Shown piece after piece: positions 7,348-15,568 of a stretch of DNA of 64,000 bases. The notes beneath the pieces were generated by a model, which saw only the letters and a list, made by a program, of their open reading frames with translations, had not been told where the DNA came from and did not search any database. The DNA is from Pseudoxanthomonas sp. Root630 (lineage in GTDB: Bacteria; Pseudomonadota; Gammaproteobacteria; Xanthomonadales; Xanthomonadaceae): NCBI RefSeq assembly GCF_001427585.1, contig NZ_LMGY01000012.1:297303-361302 (forward strand), written 5' to 3'. Position numbers and translations under genes: made by a program. Positions within the stretch are counted from its first letter, which is position 1; each line of letters opens with the position of its first letter.

Positions 7348-10263
7348 TCAGAAGTTGAACCGCGCGCCGACGTAGTACTGCCGGCCGGTGTGGTGATAGA
7401 CAGATGCGCGATCACCCGTCGAGTCCACGTACTGGTCGTTGAACTCGTCGGTCAGGTTCAGCCCTTCGAACGTCAGCGTGAGGCGCTCGTTCCACTTGTA
7501 CGACATGGAAACATCCACGCTGCGGGCACTGCGCTTGCCTTCCACGTCGTTGTTGTTCTGCCCGGGGACGCGTTGCAGATAGTCGTCACGGAACGAGGTG
7601 GAGACGCGCGCGCTGAAGCGATCGTTGTCGTAGTAGAGCGTGGCGTTGTACGAATCGGGCGACAGGTTGACCAGGTCGTTGGCGATGTAGGTGACCGGGA
7701 AGCTGCCCGGCACCGCGTAATCGATGTCCGATTCCACGTGCGTGTAGTTCAGCAGCACGCCGAAATGACGGAATCCGCCGGGCAGGAAGGTGAAGGGCTG
7801 CTGGTAGTTCAACTCGAAGCCCTTGAGCGGGCCGCCGGGCGTGTTGATCGGCGTGCGCACGTCGAACTCCACGTCCCAGAACGTCGAGGGCACCCATTCC
7901 AGCGGCAGGCCGGTGTCGCGGTAGGCGATGTTCTCGCGCAGCTCCTGGATGTAGGTTTCGATGTCCTTGTAGAACAGCGCCAGCGAGAGCACGGAATCTT
8001 CGGCGAAGTACCACTCCGCGCTGAAGTCGTACGTCTTGGCACGGAACGGCTGCAGGTAGGGATTGCCCACGCGGATGTTCGGCGAGCCGGTCGTGGTGAT
8101 GCCGGCGCCGGGCGACAGATTGCCCAGCTGCGGACGCGCCATGACCTTGGCCGCGCCGAAGCGCAGCACGACGTCGTCGGTGAGATCCCAGGCCAGGTTC
8201 AACGAGGGCAGCCAGTCCTTGTAGTCGTTGGTCACCGTCACCGCGCTGCCGCCCCCCACGGAGGTGTAGCCGCTGGCTTCCACGTCGGTCGTGGCATAGC
8301 GCACGCCCAGGTTGCCGCGCAGTGGCCGGCCGATCAGGTCGGTGTTGAAGTCCAACTGCAGGTAGCCGCCCCAGTCTTCTTCGCTGATGCTGCGATTGTT
8401 GCCGCGCGCATTGCCGTTGGTGATGCTGCTGAGGGTGAAATCACCGCCGGGCACGCCGGTGTTGCAGTTGCAGTAGATGTTGAACAGGCTGGCGATCGCG
8501 TTGAGGTCCGGGATCAGCCACGCGCTCGGGCCGCGCCCGTCCAGTCCGCGCCCGAAACCGGTGACGAGCGTCGAGATATCCGCCACCGTGGTGCCCGTCG
8601 GCAGCGCCGGCACCGAGGTCTCGCTGCTGCGGCGGAATTCCCAGGTATCCATGTCGAAGCGCTTGTACGACATGCCGCCACGCAGGGTGAATGTCTCGTT
8701 GATCGCAAAGTCGAGGTCGAGCTTGCCCGTATCGAACGTGTTGTCCACGCCTTGCGGACGGATGCGGATCTCCGAGCCCGTCGTGTTGGCGGCCGGGCTG
8801 CTGATCCAGCGCCAGGAAGCAGGATCGGTCACATCGAGGTTGCCGTACGTGATCACCGGCAGGCGGCTGTTACCGCGATAGTCCCAGCTGTAGCCATCCA
8901 GGTTCTGGATGTCCAGGGTGACCGTGGTCTGCACGGGGTTGTTGAACTCCGAACGTGAGGTGCCGGCCAGCGCCGTGAGTTTCAACCGGTCGGTGATGTC
9001 CTGTTCCAGCGTCAGGCTGTACTGGCTGAACTCGGTGGACAGCTTGTCGAAGCGCGATTCGGAGCGCACGTCCACGTTGTCGAACACGCCATAGACAAGA
9101 TTGCCGCGCGCATCGACTTCCGCCTGCAGCACGTGCGTCTCGTACTTGCCGCCCTGGCTGTTGGAGCGGCTGAACGAGATGGTCTCCAGGAAGTCCTCCT
9201 GGCGGGTCGCATCGAGCTTGGAGTACATCGCGTCGAAGCTCAGCAGCGTGCGGTCGCTGGGTTTGAACTGCAGCGCGGCGGTGACGCCCAGGCGCTCCTG
9301 GTCGTGCGTAAGGCGACCGTAGCGCGGCAGGCGCGGGTGGAACGTGGTGGCCGCGGAGGCCAGGCGGTAGGCGTCGTTGTTCGCCTGGGTATTGGCCGGG
9401 CGCGGATTGCCGGTGGAGCAGTTAAGCGCGGTGGTGCCGCGGCCGCTGTTGTTGGCGTTGTTCTGCGGCGTGTAGCCGACCGGGCTGCAGAATCCGTTCG
9501 ACGAGGCGCCATTGTCCCAGCGCACCGCGCTGTAGCCTTCCTCGAGCAGGTGGCGCTCGCTGTACGCGGCGGAGAGCAGGGCACCGAACCGGCCGTCGGC
9601 CCAGGTATTGCTGATCAGCGCGGAGAAGCGCGGGTCCCAGTCCTTCGACAGATCGTTGTAGCCCATCTGGCTGGTCGCGGTGGCGGTGAAGCCGTCATAG
9701 TCGAACGGACGCGCACCGCGCAGATCGACGGTCGCGCCGAGCGAGCCTTCGTCCACCTGCGCCGATTGCGTCTTGCGCACCGTCAGCTTGCTGAAGAGTT
9801 CGGAAGCGAACACGTTGAAGTCGAAGCCACGGCCGCGGTTGGCGCCGCCGGAGCTGTCGGTACCGCCGGTGGTGGCCAGCGCTTCCAGGCCGTTGATGCG
9901 CACCCGGGTAAAGTCCTGGCCGAGGCCGCGCACGGTGATCGAGCGCCCCTCGCCTGCATCGCGGTCGATCGCGACGCCGGGAATGCGCTGCAGCGCTTCG
10001 GCCAGGTTGAGATCCGGGAACTTGCCGATGTCCTCGGCCACGACCGCATCGATCTGCTCGGCGCTGTAGCGTTTTTCTTCCAACGCCTTCTCCAGGCTGG
10101 CGCGGAAGGTGCCGACGACTTCGATGCGATCAAGATCGGTTGCGGCGGGCGGCGAGGTCTGCGCGTCCTGCGACTGCGCGAAGGCAGGTGCGTGGAGTGC
10201 GATGGCGATCGAGAACGCGAGTGCGGACACCGGTGTCTTCCGGCGATGTGGCTGATGCGTCAT
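7348..10263 (-). CDS. TonB-dependent receptor, large Xanthomonas carbohydrate type (1)
   Basis: This outer-membrane active transporter is powered by TonB/ExbBD. It has 971 residues from the ATG at 10263, preceded by GGGAGGGG. A signal peptide ends in HAPAFAQS. The conserved segment IEVVGTFRASLEKAL at the start of the plug, AEDIGKFPDLNLAEALQRIPG, and GRSITVRGLGQDFTRVRING mark the large receptor subfamily common in Xanthomonadales (TIGR01782-like). The barrel ends with the usual C-terminal aromatic (YVGARFNF). Its own promoter with an operator-like motif lies at 10361-10408. Given its neighbours it probably imports pectin-derived oligosaccharides. Confidence 0.93.
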   Translation of the reverse strand: MTHQPHRRKTPVSALAFSIAIALHAPAFAQSQDAQTSPPAATDLDRIEVVGTFRASLEKALEEKRYSAEQIDAVVAEDIGKFPDLNLAEALQRIPGVAIDRDAGEGRSITVRGLGQDFTRVRINGLEALATTGGTDSSGGANRGRGFDFNVFASELFSKLTVRKTQSAQVDEGSLGATVDLRGARPFDYDGFTATATSQMGYNDLSKDWDPRFSALISNTWADGRFGALLSAAYSERHLLEEGYSAVRWDNGASSNGFCSPVGYTPQNNANNSGRGTTALNCSTGNPRPANTQANNDAYRLASAATTFHPRLPRYGRLTHDQERLGVTAALQFKPSDRTLLSFDAMYSKLDATRQEDFLETISFSRSNSQGGKYETHVLQAEVDARGNLVYGVFDNVDVRSESRFDKLSTEFSQYSLTLEQDITDRLKLTALAGTSRSEFNNPVQTTVTLDIQNLDGYSWDYRGNSRLPVITYGNLDVTDPASWRWISSPAANTTGSEIRIRPQGVDNTFDTGKLDLDFAINETFTLRGGMSYKRFDMDTWEFRRSSETSVPALPTGTTVADISTLVTGFGRGLDGRGPSAWLIPDLNAIASLFNIYCNCNTGVPGGDFTLSSITNGNARGNNRSISEEDWGGYLQLDFNTDLIGRPLRGNLGVRYATTDVEASGYTSVGGGSAVTVTNDYKDWLPSLNLAWDLTDDVVLRFGAAKVMARPQLGNLSPGAGITTTGSPNIRVGNPYLQPFRAKTYDFSAEWYFAEDSVLSLALFYKDIETYIQELRENIAYRDTGLPLEWVPSTFWDVEFDVRTPINTPGGPLKGFELNYQQPFTFLPGGFRHFGVLLNYTHVESDIDYAVPGSFPVTYIANDLVNLSPDSYNATLYYDNDRFSARVSTSFRDDYLQRVPGQNNNDVEGKRSARSVDVSMSYKWNERLTLTFEGLNLTDEFNDQYVDSTGDRASVYHHTGRQYYVGARFNF

Positions 10264-10360
10264 GATGTCCCCTCCCAAGGGTTGCCAATCATGTGAGCGT
10301 GCCGGGCGACGCCGGCGACGGTGTGGAAACTCCCCAGATTCCATCCTCGGCGCATGAAAA

Positions 10361-10408
10361 TGACACCGATGGTCAGTGACGCTATCAGAGTGTGCACTGC
10401 AACAACAA
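10361..10408 (-). promoter_or_regulatory. Promoter and downstream operator-like site of TonB receptor 1
   Basis: Read on the minus strand, TTGTTG (10408-10403) is an apparent -35 and TAGCGT (10384-10379) a TANNNT-type -10, with an 18-base spacer containing TTGCAGTGCACACT. Just downstream lies TGACACCGATGGTCA (10361-10375 on the + strand), an imperfect TGAC-N7-GTCA palindrome where a repressor would block initiation. The layout is almost identical at 13418-13468. Confidence 0.6.
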
Positions 10409-10482
10409 GTGATTGATTCGAATGGAAAAATGTCTCCATGGACAATCGGGCGGGGGTAACCGTTTTCCATACGGCGGACAAC

Positions 10483-10512
10483 AAAAAAGCCCGGTCGAAT
10501 CCGACCGGGCTT
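10483..10512 (-). terminator. Rho-independent terminator after TonB receptor 2
   Basis: A 10-bp stem (AGCCCGGTCG / CGACCGGGCT) with a short loop is followed, on the minus strand, by TTTTTTG. It ends transcription of the receptor gene at 10543-13320. Confidence 0.85.
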
Positions 10513-10542
10513 CCAGGGCGAACCGGGGTTCGCGTGTATCGA

Positions 10543-13320
10543 TCAGAACTTGTAGCGAACGCCCAGCAGGTACTGGCGGCCGGTTTCGCTGTAGTCCAGC
10601 GGCAGCTGGCCGTTCGCGTTCTGGACCCACGACTCCTGCGCTTCGTCCGTCAGGTTGATACCTTCCAGGCTCAGCTCCAGGTGGTCGTTGATCTTGTAGC
10701 GCAGCGCCATGTCGATGGTGGTCGTGCCGGTCTGCCCGTGCACGCCATCGATGTTGTAGCCCGCTTCGGTGCCGGGCGCCTGCAACAGATAGTCGTCGCG
10801 GTTGGTCGCCGAGACACGACCGGAGAAGCGCTCGCCTTCGTAGTACAGGGTGGCGTTCCAGGAGTGCTTCGACATGCCGGTCCACGGCGCCTTCAGCACG
10901 TTGACGCCCGCGCTGTTGACGTACTGGATCTCCGTGTCCACGTAGGTGTAGTTCAGCTGCGTGCCGAAGTTGGACCACTTGCCCGGCAGGAAGGTGAACG
11001 GCTGGATGAAGGTGGCTTCGAAACCCTTCACCTTTCCGCCTGGCGTATTGACCGGCACGCTGAAGACGAAGTCGTCGTTGACCGTCGCGCCGGTGCCATC
11101 GAGCAGGCTGGCCGGCAGGCCGCTGGACGCATAGCTGCGCACTTCGCGGGTCGTCTGCACGAAGCCGTCGATGTCCTTGTAGAACAGGCCCAGGCCCAGC
11201 ATCGCACCTTCGTTGAAGTACCACTCGAAGCCCAGGTCCACGGTCTCTGCGCGGACGGGATCGAGGTTGGGATTGCCACCGCTGACCGTGCGCGCGCCGC
11301 CGCTGACATTGACCGTTACGCCGGGCGTCAGGGAGCCCAGTCCGGGACGCGACATGACCTTCGCGGCGCCGAGCCGGATCAGGAAGTCCGGCGTGATCTC
11401 GGCCACCAGGTTCATCGACGGCAGGGTGTCGCTGTACTCGCGTGTCACGGTCGTGGCGACGGGCGTGCCGCTGGCGGTCGCAATGCCGGTGGAGCTCTGC
11501 TTGGTACGGACATAACGCACGCCGACGTTGCCGGACACCGGAACGGGGCCCAGATCGGCGGAGAACTCGCCCATCAGGTAAACGCCACGGTCCTCTTCCT
11601 TCACGCTGCGGGTGTTGACCGCGCGCTCGGTGACGGCATAGATGCCGGTGTTGCTGTAGATGTCGAACAGATCGGCGATGGCCTCGTAGTCCGGGATGAC
11701 CCAGGTACCCGGCGAACCGTTGACGCCGCTCAGGCTGGCCAGCTCCGTGAGGTCCGCCGGCACGGTGGTGGTGCCGCCGGTGAATGTCGGCACCACCAGC
11801 TCGGACGCGCGCCGCAGCTCACGCGTGGAGAAGGAGTAGTCCTTCGCCTGCACGCCGCCCTTCAGGCGGAATCCCGGGCTGATGTTCCAGTTGAAATCCA
11901 GCTGCGCGGTGTCGAAATCGTTGGTGACGTACTGCGGACGGATGCGGATTTCCGCCAGCGTCCACCCATTCGGGTTCGTCGGATCGATACCGTAGTTGAG
12001 GATCGGCTTGTAAGGATCGCTGCGGTAGTCGTAGCTGTAGTTATCGACGTTCAGCTTGTCCATGATGATCGTCGTCTGGATCGGGTTCTCGTGCTCCGAC
12101 TTGGACGTACCGATCTTCCCGCTGATCTTGAAGTTGTCGGTGAACTCGTGCTCGCCTTCCAGGTTGAGCTGGGTGAAGACGGTGTTCCATTCGTCGTGGC
12201 GGCTTTCCGAGCGGATGTCCACGTCATCGAACAGGCCATAGACCAGCGCGCCGTTCTCGATCACGCCATCGCGGACGATGGTCTGGGGCTTGCCGGTGCC
12301 GCTGCGGCTGAACGAGATCGCTTCGATGTACTTCTCGTCGCGTACCGCATCGATCTTGGAATACAGCGCATCGAGTGCGAACTGGGTGCGGTCGGTCGGC
12401 TTGAACTGCAGCGCCGCCGCCACGCCGGTGCGCTTCTGGTCGTGTTCCATCAGCGTGTAGCGCGGGAAGCGCGGGTGGTAGACGTCCGCGCTGCGGGCGG
12501 CGGCGAACGGCGACGTCGCGCTGAAGTTGCCGTTGCTGGTGCCCTGGGCCCAGCGACCGCTGCCGGAGCCTTCTTCCAGTGCCTGGCGCTCGGAGTAGGC
12601 GACCGACAGCAGGGCGCCGAACTTGCCGTCGGCCCAGGTATTGGCGATCAGCGCGCCGATCCGGGGATCGGTCTTGTCGGCCAGGTCGTTGTAGCTGGCC
12701 TGGCCGCTGGCGGTGAACGTGAAGCCGTCGTAGTCGAGCGGTCGCGCGGTGCGCAGGTCGACGGTCGCGCCCAGCGAACCTTCTTCCACGTCGGCCGAGG
12801 GCGTCTTGCGCACGATCAGCTGCGAGAACAGGTCGGACGCGAACACGTTGAAGTCGAAGCCGCGCCCACGGTTGGTGCCGCCGTTCTGGTCGGTGGCGCC
12901 CACCGTGGTGAGGGCCTCCATGCCATTGATGCGGACGCGGGTCAGGTCGGGCGGGAGGCCGCGGACCGAGATCTGCCGGCCTTCGCCGCCTTCACGGGTG
13001 ATCACGACGCCCGGGATGCGCTGCAGCGACTCCGCGAGGTTGAGGTCGGGGAACTTGCCGATGTCCTCGGCGACGATCGCATCGACCACGCCGGCTTCGC
13101 CGCGCTTGATGTCGAGGGCTTTCTCCACGCTGGCGCGGTAGCCCGTGACGCTCACTGTATCGAGCGTATCGACGCTTTGCTGGGCCGGGGTGGCCTGACC
13201 GGACTCGGTCGTCTGCGCCGCGTCCTGGGCCTGCGCGGCTGCACTCATCTGCAGCGCCAGGCCGATCGAAACGGCAAGCAAGGTAACCGGTGTCTTCCGG
13301 CGGTGTTGACTGACTGGCAT
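10543..13320 (-). CDS. TonB-dependent receptor, large Xanthomonas carbohydrate type (2)
   Basis: This 925-residue outer-membrane transporter is a paralogue of the receptor at 7348-10263. Both start with the pattern HRRKTPV and share the plug motif VEDIGKFPDLNLAE(A/S)LQRIPGV and the barrel section (F/L)LPG(G/K). The signal peptide ends near AAAQAQD. The plug begins at VSVTGYRASVEKALDIKR and the barrel ends in YLLGVRYKF. It is transcribed divergently from kdgK, which links uptake to keto-deoxygluconate use. Two paralogues in tandem may handle different chain lengths or methylation states; this is inference. Confidence 0.93.
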   Translation of the reverse strand: MPVSQHRRKTPVTLLAVSIGLALQMSAAAQAQDAAQTTESGQATPAQQSVDTLDTVSVTGYRASVEKALDIKRGEAGVVDAIVAEDIGKFPDLNLAESLQRIPGVVITREGGEGRQISVRGLPPDLTRVRINGMEALTTVGATDQNGGTNRGRGFDFNVFASDLFSQLIVRKTPSADVEEGSLGATVDLRTARPLDYDGFTFTASGQASYNDLADKTDPRIGALIANTWADGKFGALLSVAYSERQALEEGSGSGRWAQGTSNGNFSATSPFAAARSADVYHPRFPRYTLMEHDQKRTGVAAALQFKPTDRTQFALDALYSKIDAVRDEKYIEAISFSRSGTGKPQTIVRDGVIENGALVYGLFDDVDIRSESRHDEWNTVFTQLNLEGEHEFTDNFKISGKIGTSKSEHENPIQTTIIMDKLNVDNYSYDYRSDPYKPILNYGIDPTNPNGWTLAEIRIRPQYVTNDFDTAQLDFNWNISPGFRLKGGVQAKDYSFSTRELRRASELVVPTFTGGTTTVPADLTELASLSGVNGSPGTWVIPDYEAIADLFDIYSNTGIYAVTERAVNTRSVKEEDRGVYLMGEFSADLGPVPVSGNVGVRYVRTKQSSTGIATASGTPVATTVTREYSDTLPSMNLVAEITPDFLIRLGAAKVMSRPGLGSLTPGVTVNVSGGARTVSGGNPNLDPVRAETVDLGFEWYFNEGAMLGLGLFYKDIDGFVQTTREVRSYASSGLPASLLDGTGATVNDDFVFSVPVNTPGGKVKGFEATFIQPFTFLPGKWSNFGTQLNYTYVDTEIQYVNSAGVNVLKAPWTGMSKHSWNATLYYEGERFSGRVSATNRDDYLLQAPGTEAGYNIDGVHGQTGTTTIDMALRYKINDHLELSLEGINLTDEAQESWVQNANGQLPLDYSETGRQYLLGVRYKF

Positions 13321-13417
13321 GTTCTCCCCTCCTCAAGGGACCATGGCCGCGTGTGCGACTGTTTTGGTAGCAAAAAACCGCTGTGTATTCCCTTCCAGAT
13401 CCTGCCAGCTGATAAAA

Positions 13418-13468
13418 TGACACCGCTGGTCAAAAACAACGCTAACAGAGTGTGCGCTGCAACAACAA
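13418..13468 (-). promoter_or_regulatory. Promoter and downstream operator-like site of TonB receptor 2
   Basis: On the minus strand, TTGTTG (13468-13463), 18 bases, then TAGCGT (13444-13439), followed by an operator-like TGACACCGCTGGTCA (13418-13432 on the + strand). The spacer contains TTGCAGCGCACACTCTG, one base different from receptor 1 over that stretch. The region is shared with the divergent kdgK gene, so one regulator could control both directions. Confidence 0.6.
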
Positions 13469-13558
13469 CTGTCGTCGGGCCCGGATTATCTTGTCCTCGG
13501 GACAACCCAGAACGGCGCGTAGGCATCGATGCAACACCGCAACGGGAGGAGTGCTGGC

Positions 13559-14575
13559 ATGGCCAAGATCGTGTGTTTCGGAGAATTGCTGCTGCGCCTG
13601 GGGGCGCCCGGCAGGCAGGTACTGCTGCAGTCGCCGGTGCTCGACGTGCACGTCGGCGGCGCGGAAGCGAATGTCGCGGTATCGCTCGCGCGGTTCGGAC
13701 ACGATGCGCGGATGGTTGGCCTCGTCGCCGACAACGCATTGGGCGAAGCCGCGCTGGGTGAGTTGCGTCGCCATCGTGTCGATACGTCGGCGGTGCAGCA
13801 GCATCCAGGACGCATGGGGCTCTACTTCCTGACCCCCGGCGCGATCCAGCGCCCCAGCGAAGTGCTGTACGACCGGGCCGACTCCGCTTTCGCCCGCGCC
13901 GGTGGCGGAGACCACGACTGGCCCGCGCTGCTCGCCGGCGCGCAGTGGCTGCATGTCTCCGGCGTCACGCCGGCACTGGGGCAACGCGCCGCGGATGGCG
14001 TGCTTGCGGCGGTGAAGGCAGCGCGTGCCGCGGGGGTGAAGGTGTCGTTCGATGGCAACTTCCGCCCGAAGCTCTGGGAGGCCTGGGGGGGAGATGCGCC
14101 GACGATCCTGCGCGGACTGATGGCCGAAGCGGACATCCTGTTCGCCAGTCATCGCGACCTGCAGGTGGTGCTGGGCCTGGACTTTCCGCAGGCGACGCCG
14201 CAGGAGCGGTTCGCCGCCGGCGCGGCCGCCGCGTTCGTCGCATTCCCCCACCTGCAGCAGATGGCCGCGACCGTGCGCGTCCAGCGCAGCGTCGACCACC
14301 ATGCGCTGTCGGGCATCACGGCCCTGCGCGACGGCGCGCTGCACACCACGTCCTCGCACGAGGTTTCGCCGATCGTCGATCGCATCGGCACCGGCGATGC
14401 CTTCGCGGCGGGCGTCCTGCACGGGGGGCTGGCGGGTATGTCATCGGCCGACGCGCTGCACTTCGGTGCGGCGGCGGCGTGTCTGAAGCACTCGCTGCCC
14501 GGCGACTTCAACCTGGTCGGCGCCGCCGATGTACAGGCGTTCCTGGGCGAGAACAGCCTGGACGTGAAGCGCTGA
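13559..14575 (+). CDS. kdgK: 2-keto-3-deoxygluconate kinase (PfkB family)
   Basis: It phosphorylates 2-keto-3-deoxygluconate to KDPG, the step that feeds pectin-derived uronates into the Entner-Doudoroff pathway. The start is the ATG at 13559 (MAKIVCFGELLLRLG) with GGGAGGAG upstream, giving 338 residues. PfkB features are HVGGAEANVAVSLARFG near residue 35, the NFRPKLW segment typical of KdgK, and the catalytic DRIGTGDAFAAG near residue 280. It is divergent from TonB receptor 2 across the shared control region and is followed after 135 bases by the CitE-like gene. No KDPG aldolase is in the window. Confidence 0.88.
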   Translation: MAKIVCFGELLLRLGAPGRQVLLQSPVLDVHVGGAEANVAVSLARFGHDARMVGLVADNALGEAALGELRRHRVDTSAVQQHPGRMGLYFLTPGAIQRPSEVLYDRADSAFARAGGGDHDWPALLAGAQWLHVSGVTPALGQRAADGVLAAVKAARAAGVKVSFDGNFRPKLWEAWGGDAPTILRGLMAEADILFASHRDLQVVLGLDFPQATPQERFAAGAAAAFVAFPHLQQMAATVRVQRSVDHHALSGITALRDGALHTTSSHEVSPIVDRIGTGDAFAAGVLHGGLAGMSSADALHFGAAAACLKHSLPGDFNLVGAADVQAFLGENSLDVKR

Positions 14576-14593
14576 TGTCTGTCGCGGCCAACA

Positions 14594-14618
14594 GGGAATG
14601 TTGCGTTGCGACATTCCC
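14594..14618. promoter_or_regulatory. Perfect 8-bp inverted repeat upstream of the CitE-like gene
   Basis: GGGAATGT and ACATTCCC flank a 9-base centre (TGCGTTGCG). There is no T-run, so it is not a terminator. It sits 93 bases before the citE-like start, as expected for an operator. A LysR-type regulator gene lies at 18065, but the link is only positional. Confidence 0.45.
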
Positions 14619-14710
14619 GGACGCAGGAAAAACTATCGTTTGAAGATGCCGGCGCGGGCTTTGCCCGTGCCGCGATTCCCGCAGACTGCGCGCCATGATG
14701 AGCGCCGTCC

Positions 14711-15568
14711 ATGCGTAGCAAACTGTTCGTGCCCGGCAGTCGCCCCGCGCTGTTCGCCAAGGCCATGGCCGGCGACGCCGACCTGCTGTCCTTCGACCTG
14801 GAAGACGCCGTCGCCGGTGAGGAAAAGGCGGCGGCGCGCGTGCAGGTCGCCGCGTTCCTGCAGTCCGCGCCCCATCGCGCCGCGGGCAAGCAAGTCGTGG
14901 TCCGGGTCAATGCGTGGAATACCTCCGCATGGGAGGACGACCTGCGCGCGATCCTGCCGCTCGACATCGACTTGCTCAACCTGCCCAAGATCGAGTCGGT
15001 GGAACAACTGCGCCAGGCGATGAGCGAGATCGATGCGATCGAGGCGCGCCTCGGCGTGCGCCGCGCCGTCGGCCTGCTGGTGAACATCGAAACGCCGCGC
15101 GCGTTGCGGCACGCGGCTAAGATCGCGCAGGCGCATCCCCGCGTCCGCGGACTGCAACTGGGCCTGGGCGATCTCTTCGAACCCTATGGCATCCGGCGCG
15201 CGGACCTGCGCAACGTGCATGCCGCGCAGTACGCGCTGCGCATGGCCGCGGCGGAAGCCGGGGCCTTCGCCTACGATGCGGCGTTCCCCGGGCTGGACGA
15301 TGAAGCCGGTTTCCGGGCGGAAGCCGACGCGGCGCGCGCCCTGGGCTTTGCGGGCAAGAGTTGCGTGCATCCGCGCCAGGTGGCGTGGGCGAACGACATC
15401 TTCGCGCCCTCGGTGAAGGAAATAGACGACGCACGCCGTACCGTGCAGAAGGCGGACGAAGCGGGCGAGGGCGCATTCGCCGTGGATGGCCGCATGGTGG
15501 ACGCGCCCTTCCTGGCGCGCGCGCGCGCCGTGCTGGCGCTCGTGGATCGGAACAAGGGGACAGCATGA
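14711..15568 (+). CDS. HpcH/HpaI aldolase - CitE-like CoA-ester lyase family protein
   Basis: This 285-residue TIM-barrel protein belongs to the citrate lyase beta / malyl-CoA lyase superfamily, whose members split 3-hydroxyacyl-CoA esters or carry out related aldol cleavages. Signatures are RSKLFVPGSRPALFAKA at the N-terminus, LLSFDLEDAV (metal/acid site), LLVNIETPRAL, LQLGLGDLFEPYG and SCVHPRQV near the end. It overlaps the symporter gene by 4 bases (ATGA), so the two are co-transcribed. In stand-alone CitE-like proteins the usual substrates are malyl- or citramalyl-CoA. The natural substrate here is unknown; a family III CoA-transferase at 27867 could provide the CoA ester. Confidence 0.75.
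   Translation: MRSKLFVPGSRPALFAKAMAGDADLLSFDLEDAVAGEEKAAARVQVAAFLQSAPHRAAGKQVVVRVNAWNTSAWEDDLRAILPLDIDLLNLPKIESVEQLRQAMSEIDAIEARLGVRRAVGLLVNIETPRALRHAAKIAQAHPRVRGLQLGLGDLFEPYGIRRADLRNVHAAQYALRMAAAEAGAFAYDAAFPGLDDEAGFRAEADAARALGFAGKSCVHPRQVAWANDIFAPSVKEIDDARRTVQKADEAGEGAFAVDGRMVDAPFLARARAVLALVDRNKGTA

Noticed and set aside
10438..13761. A 1107-residue open frame on the + strand opposite TonB receptor 2
   Set aside because: Antisense to a clear TonB receptor with its own promoter and terminator; composition is unnatural.
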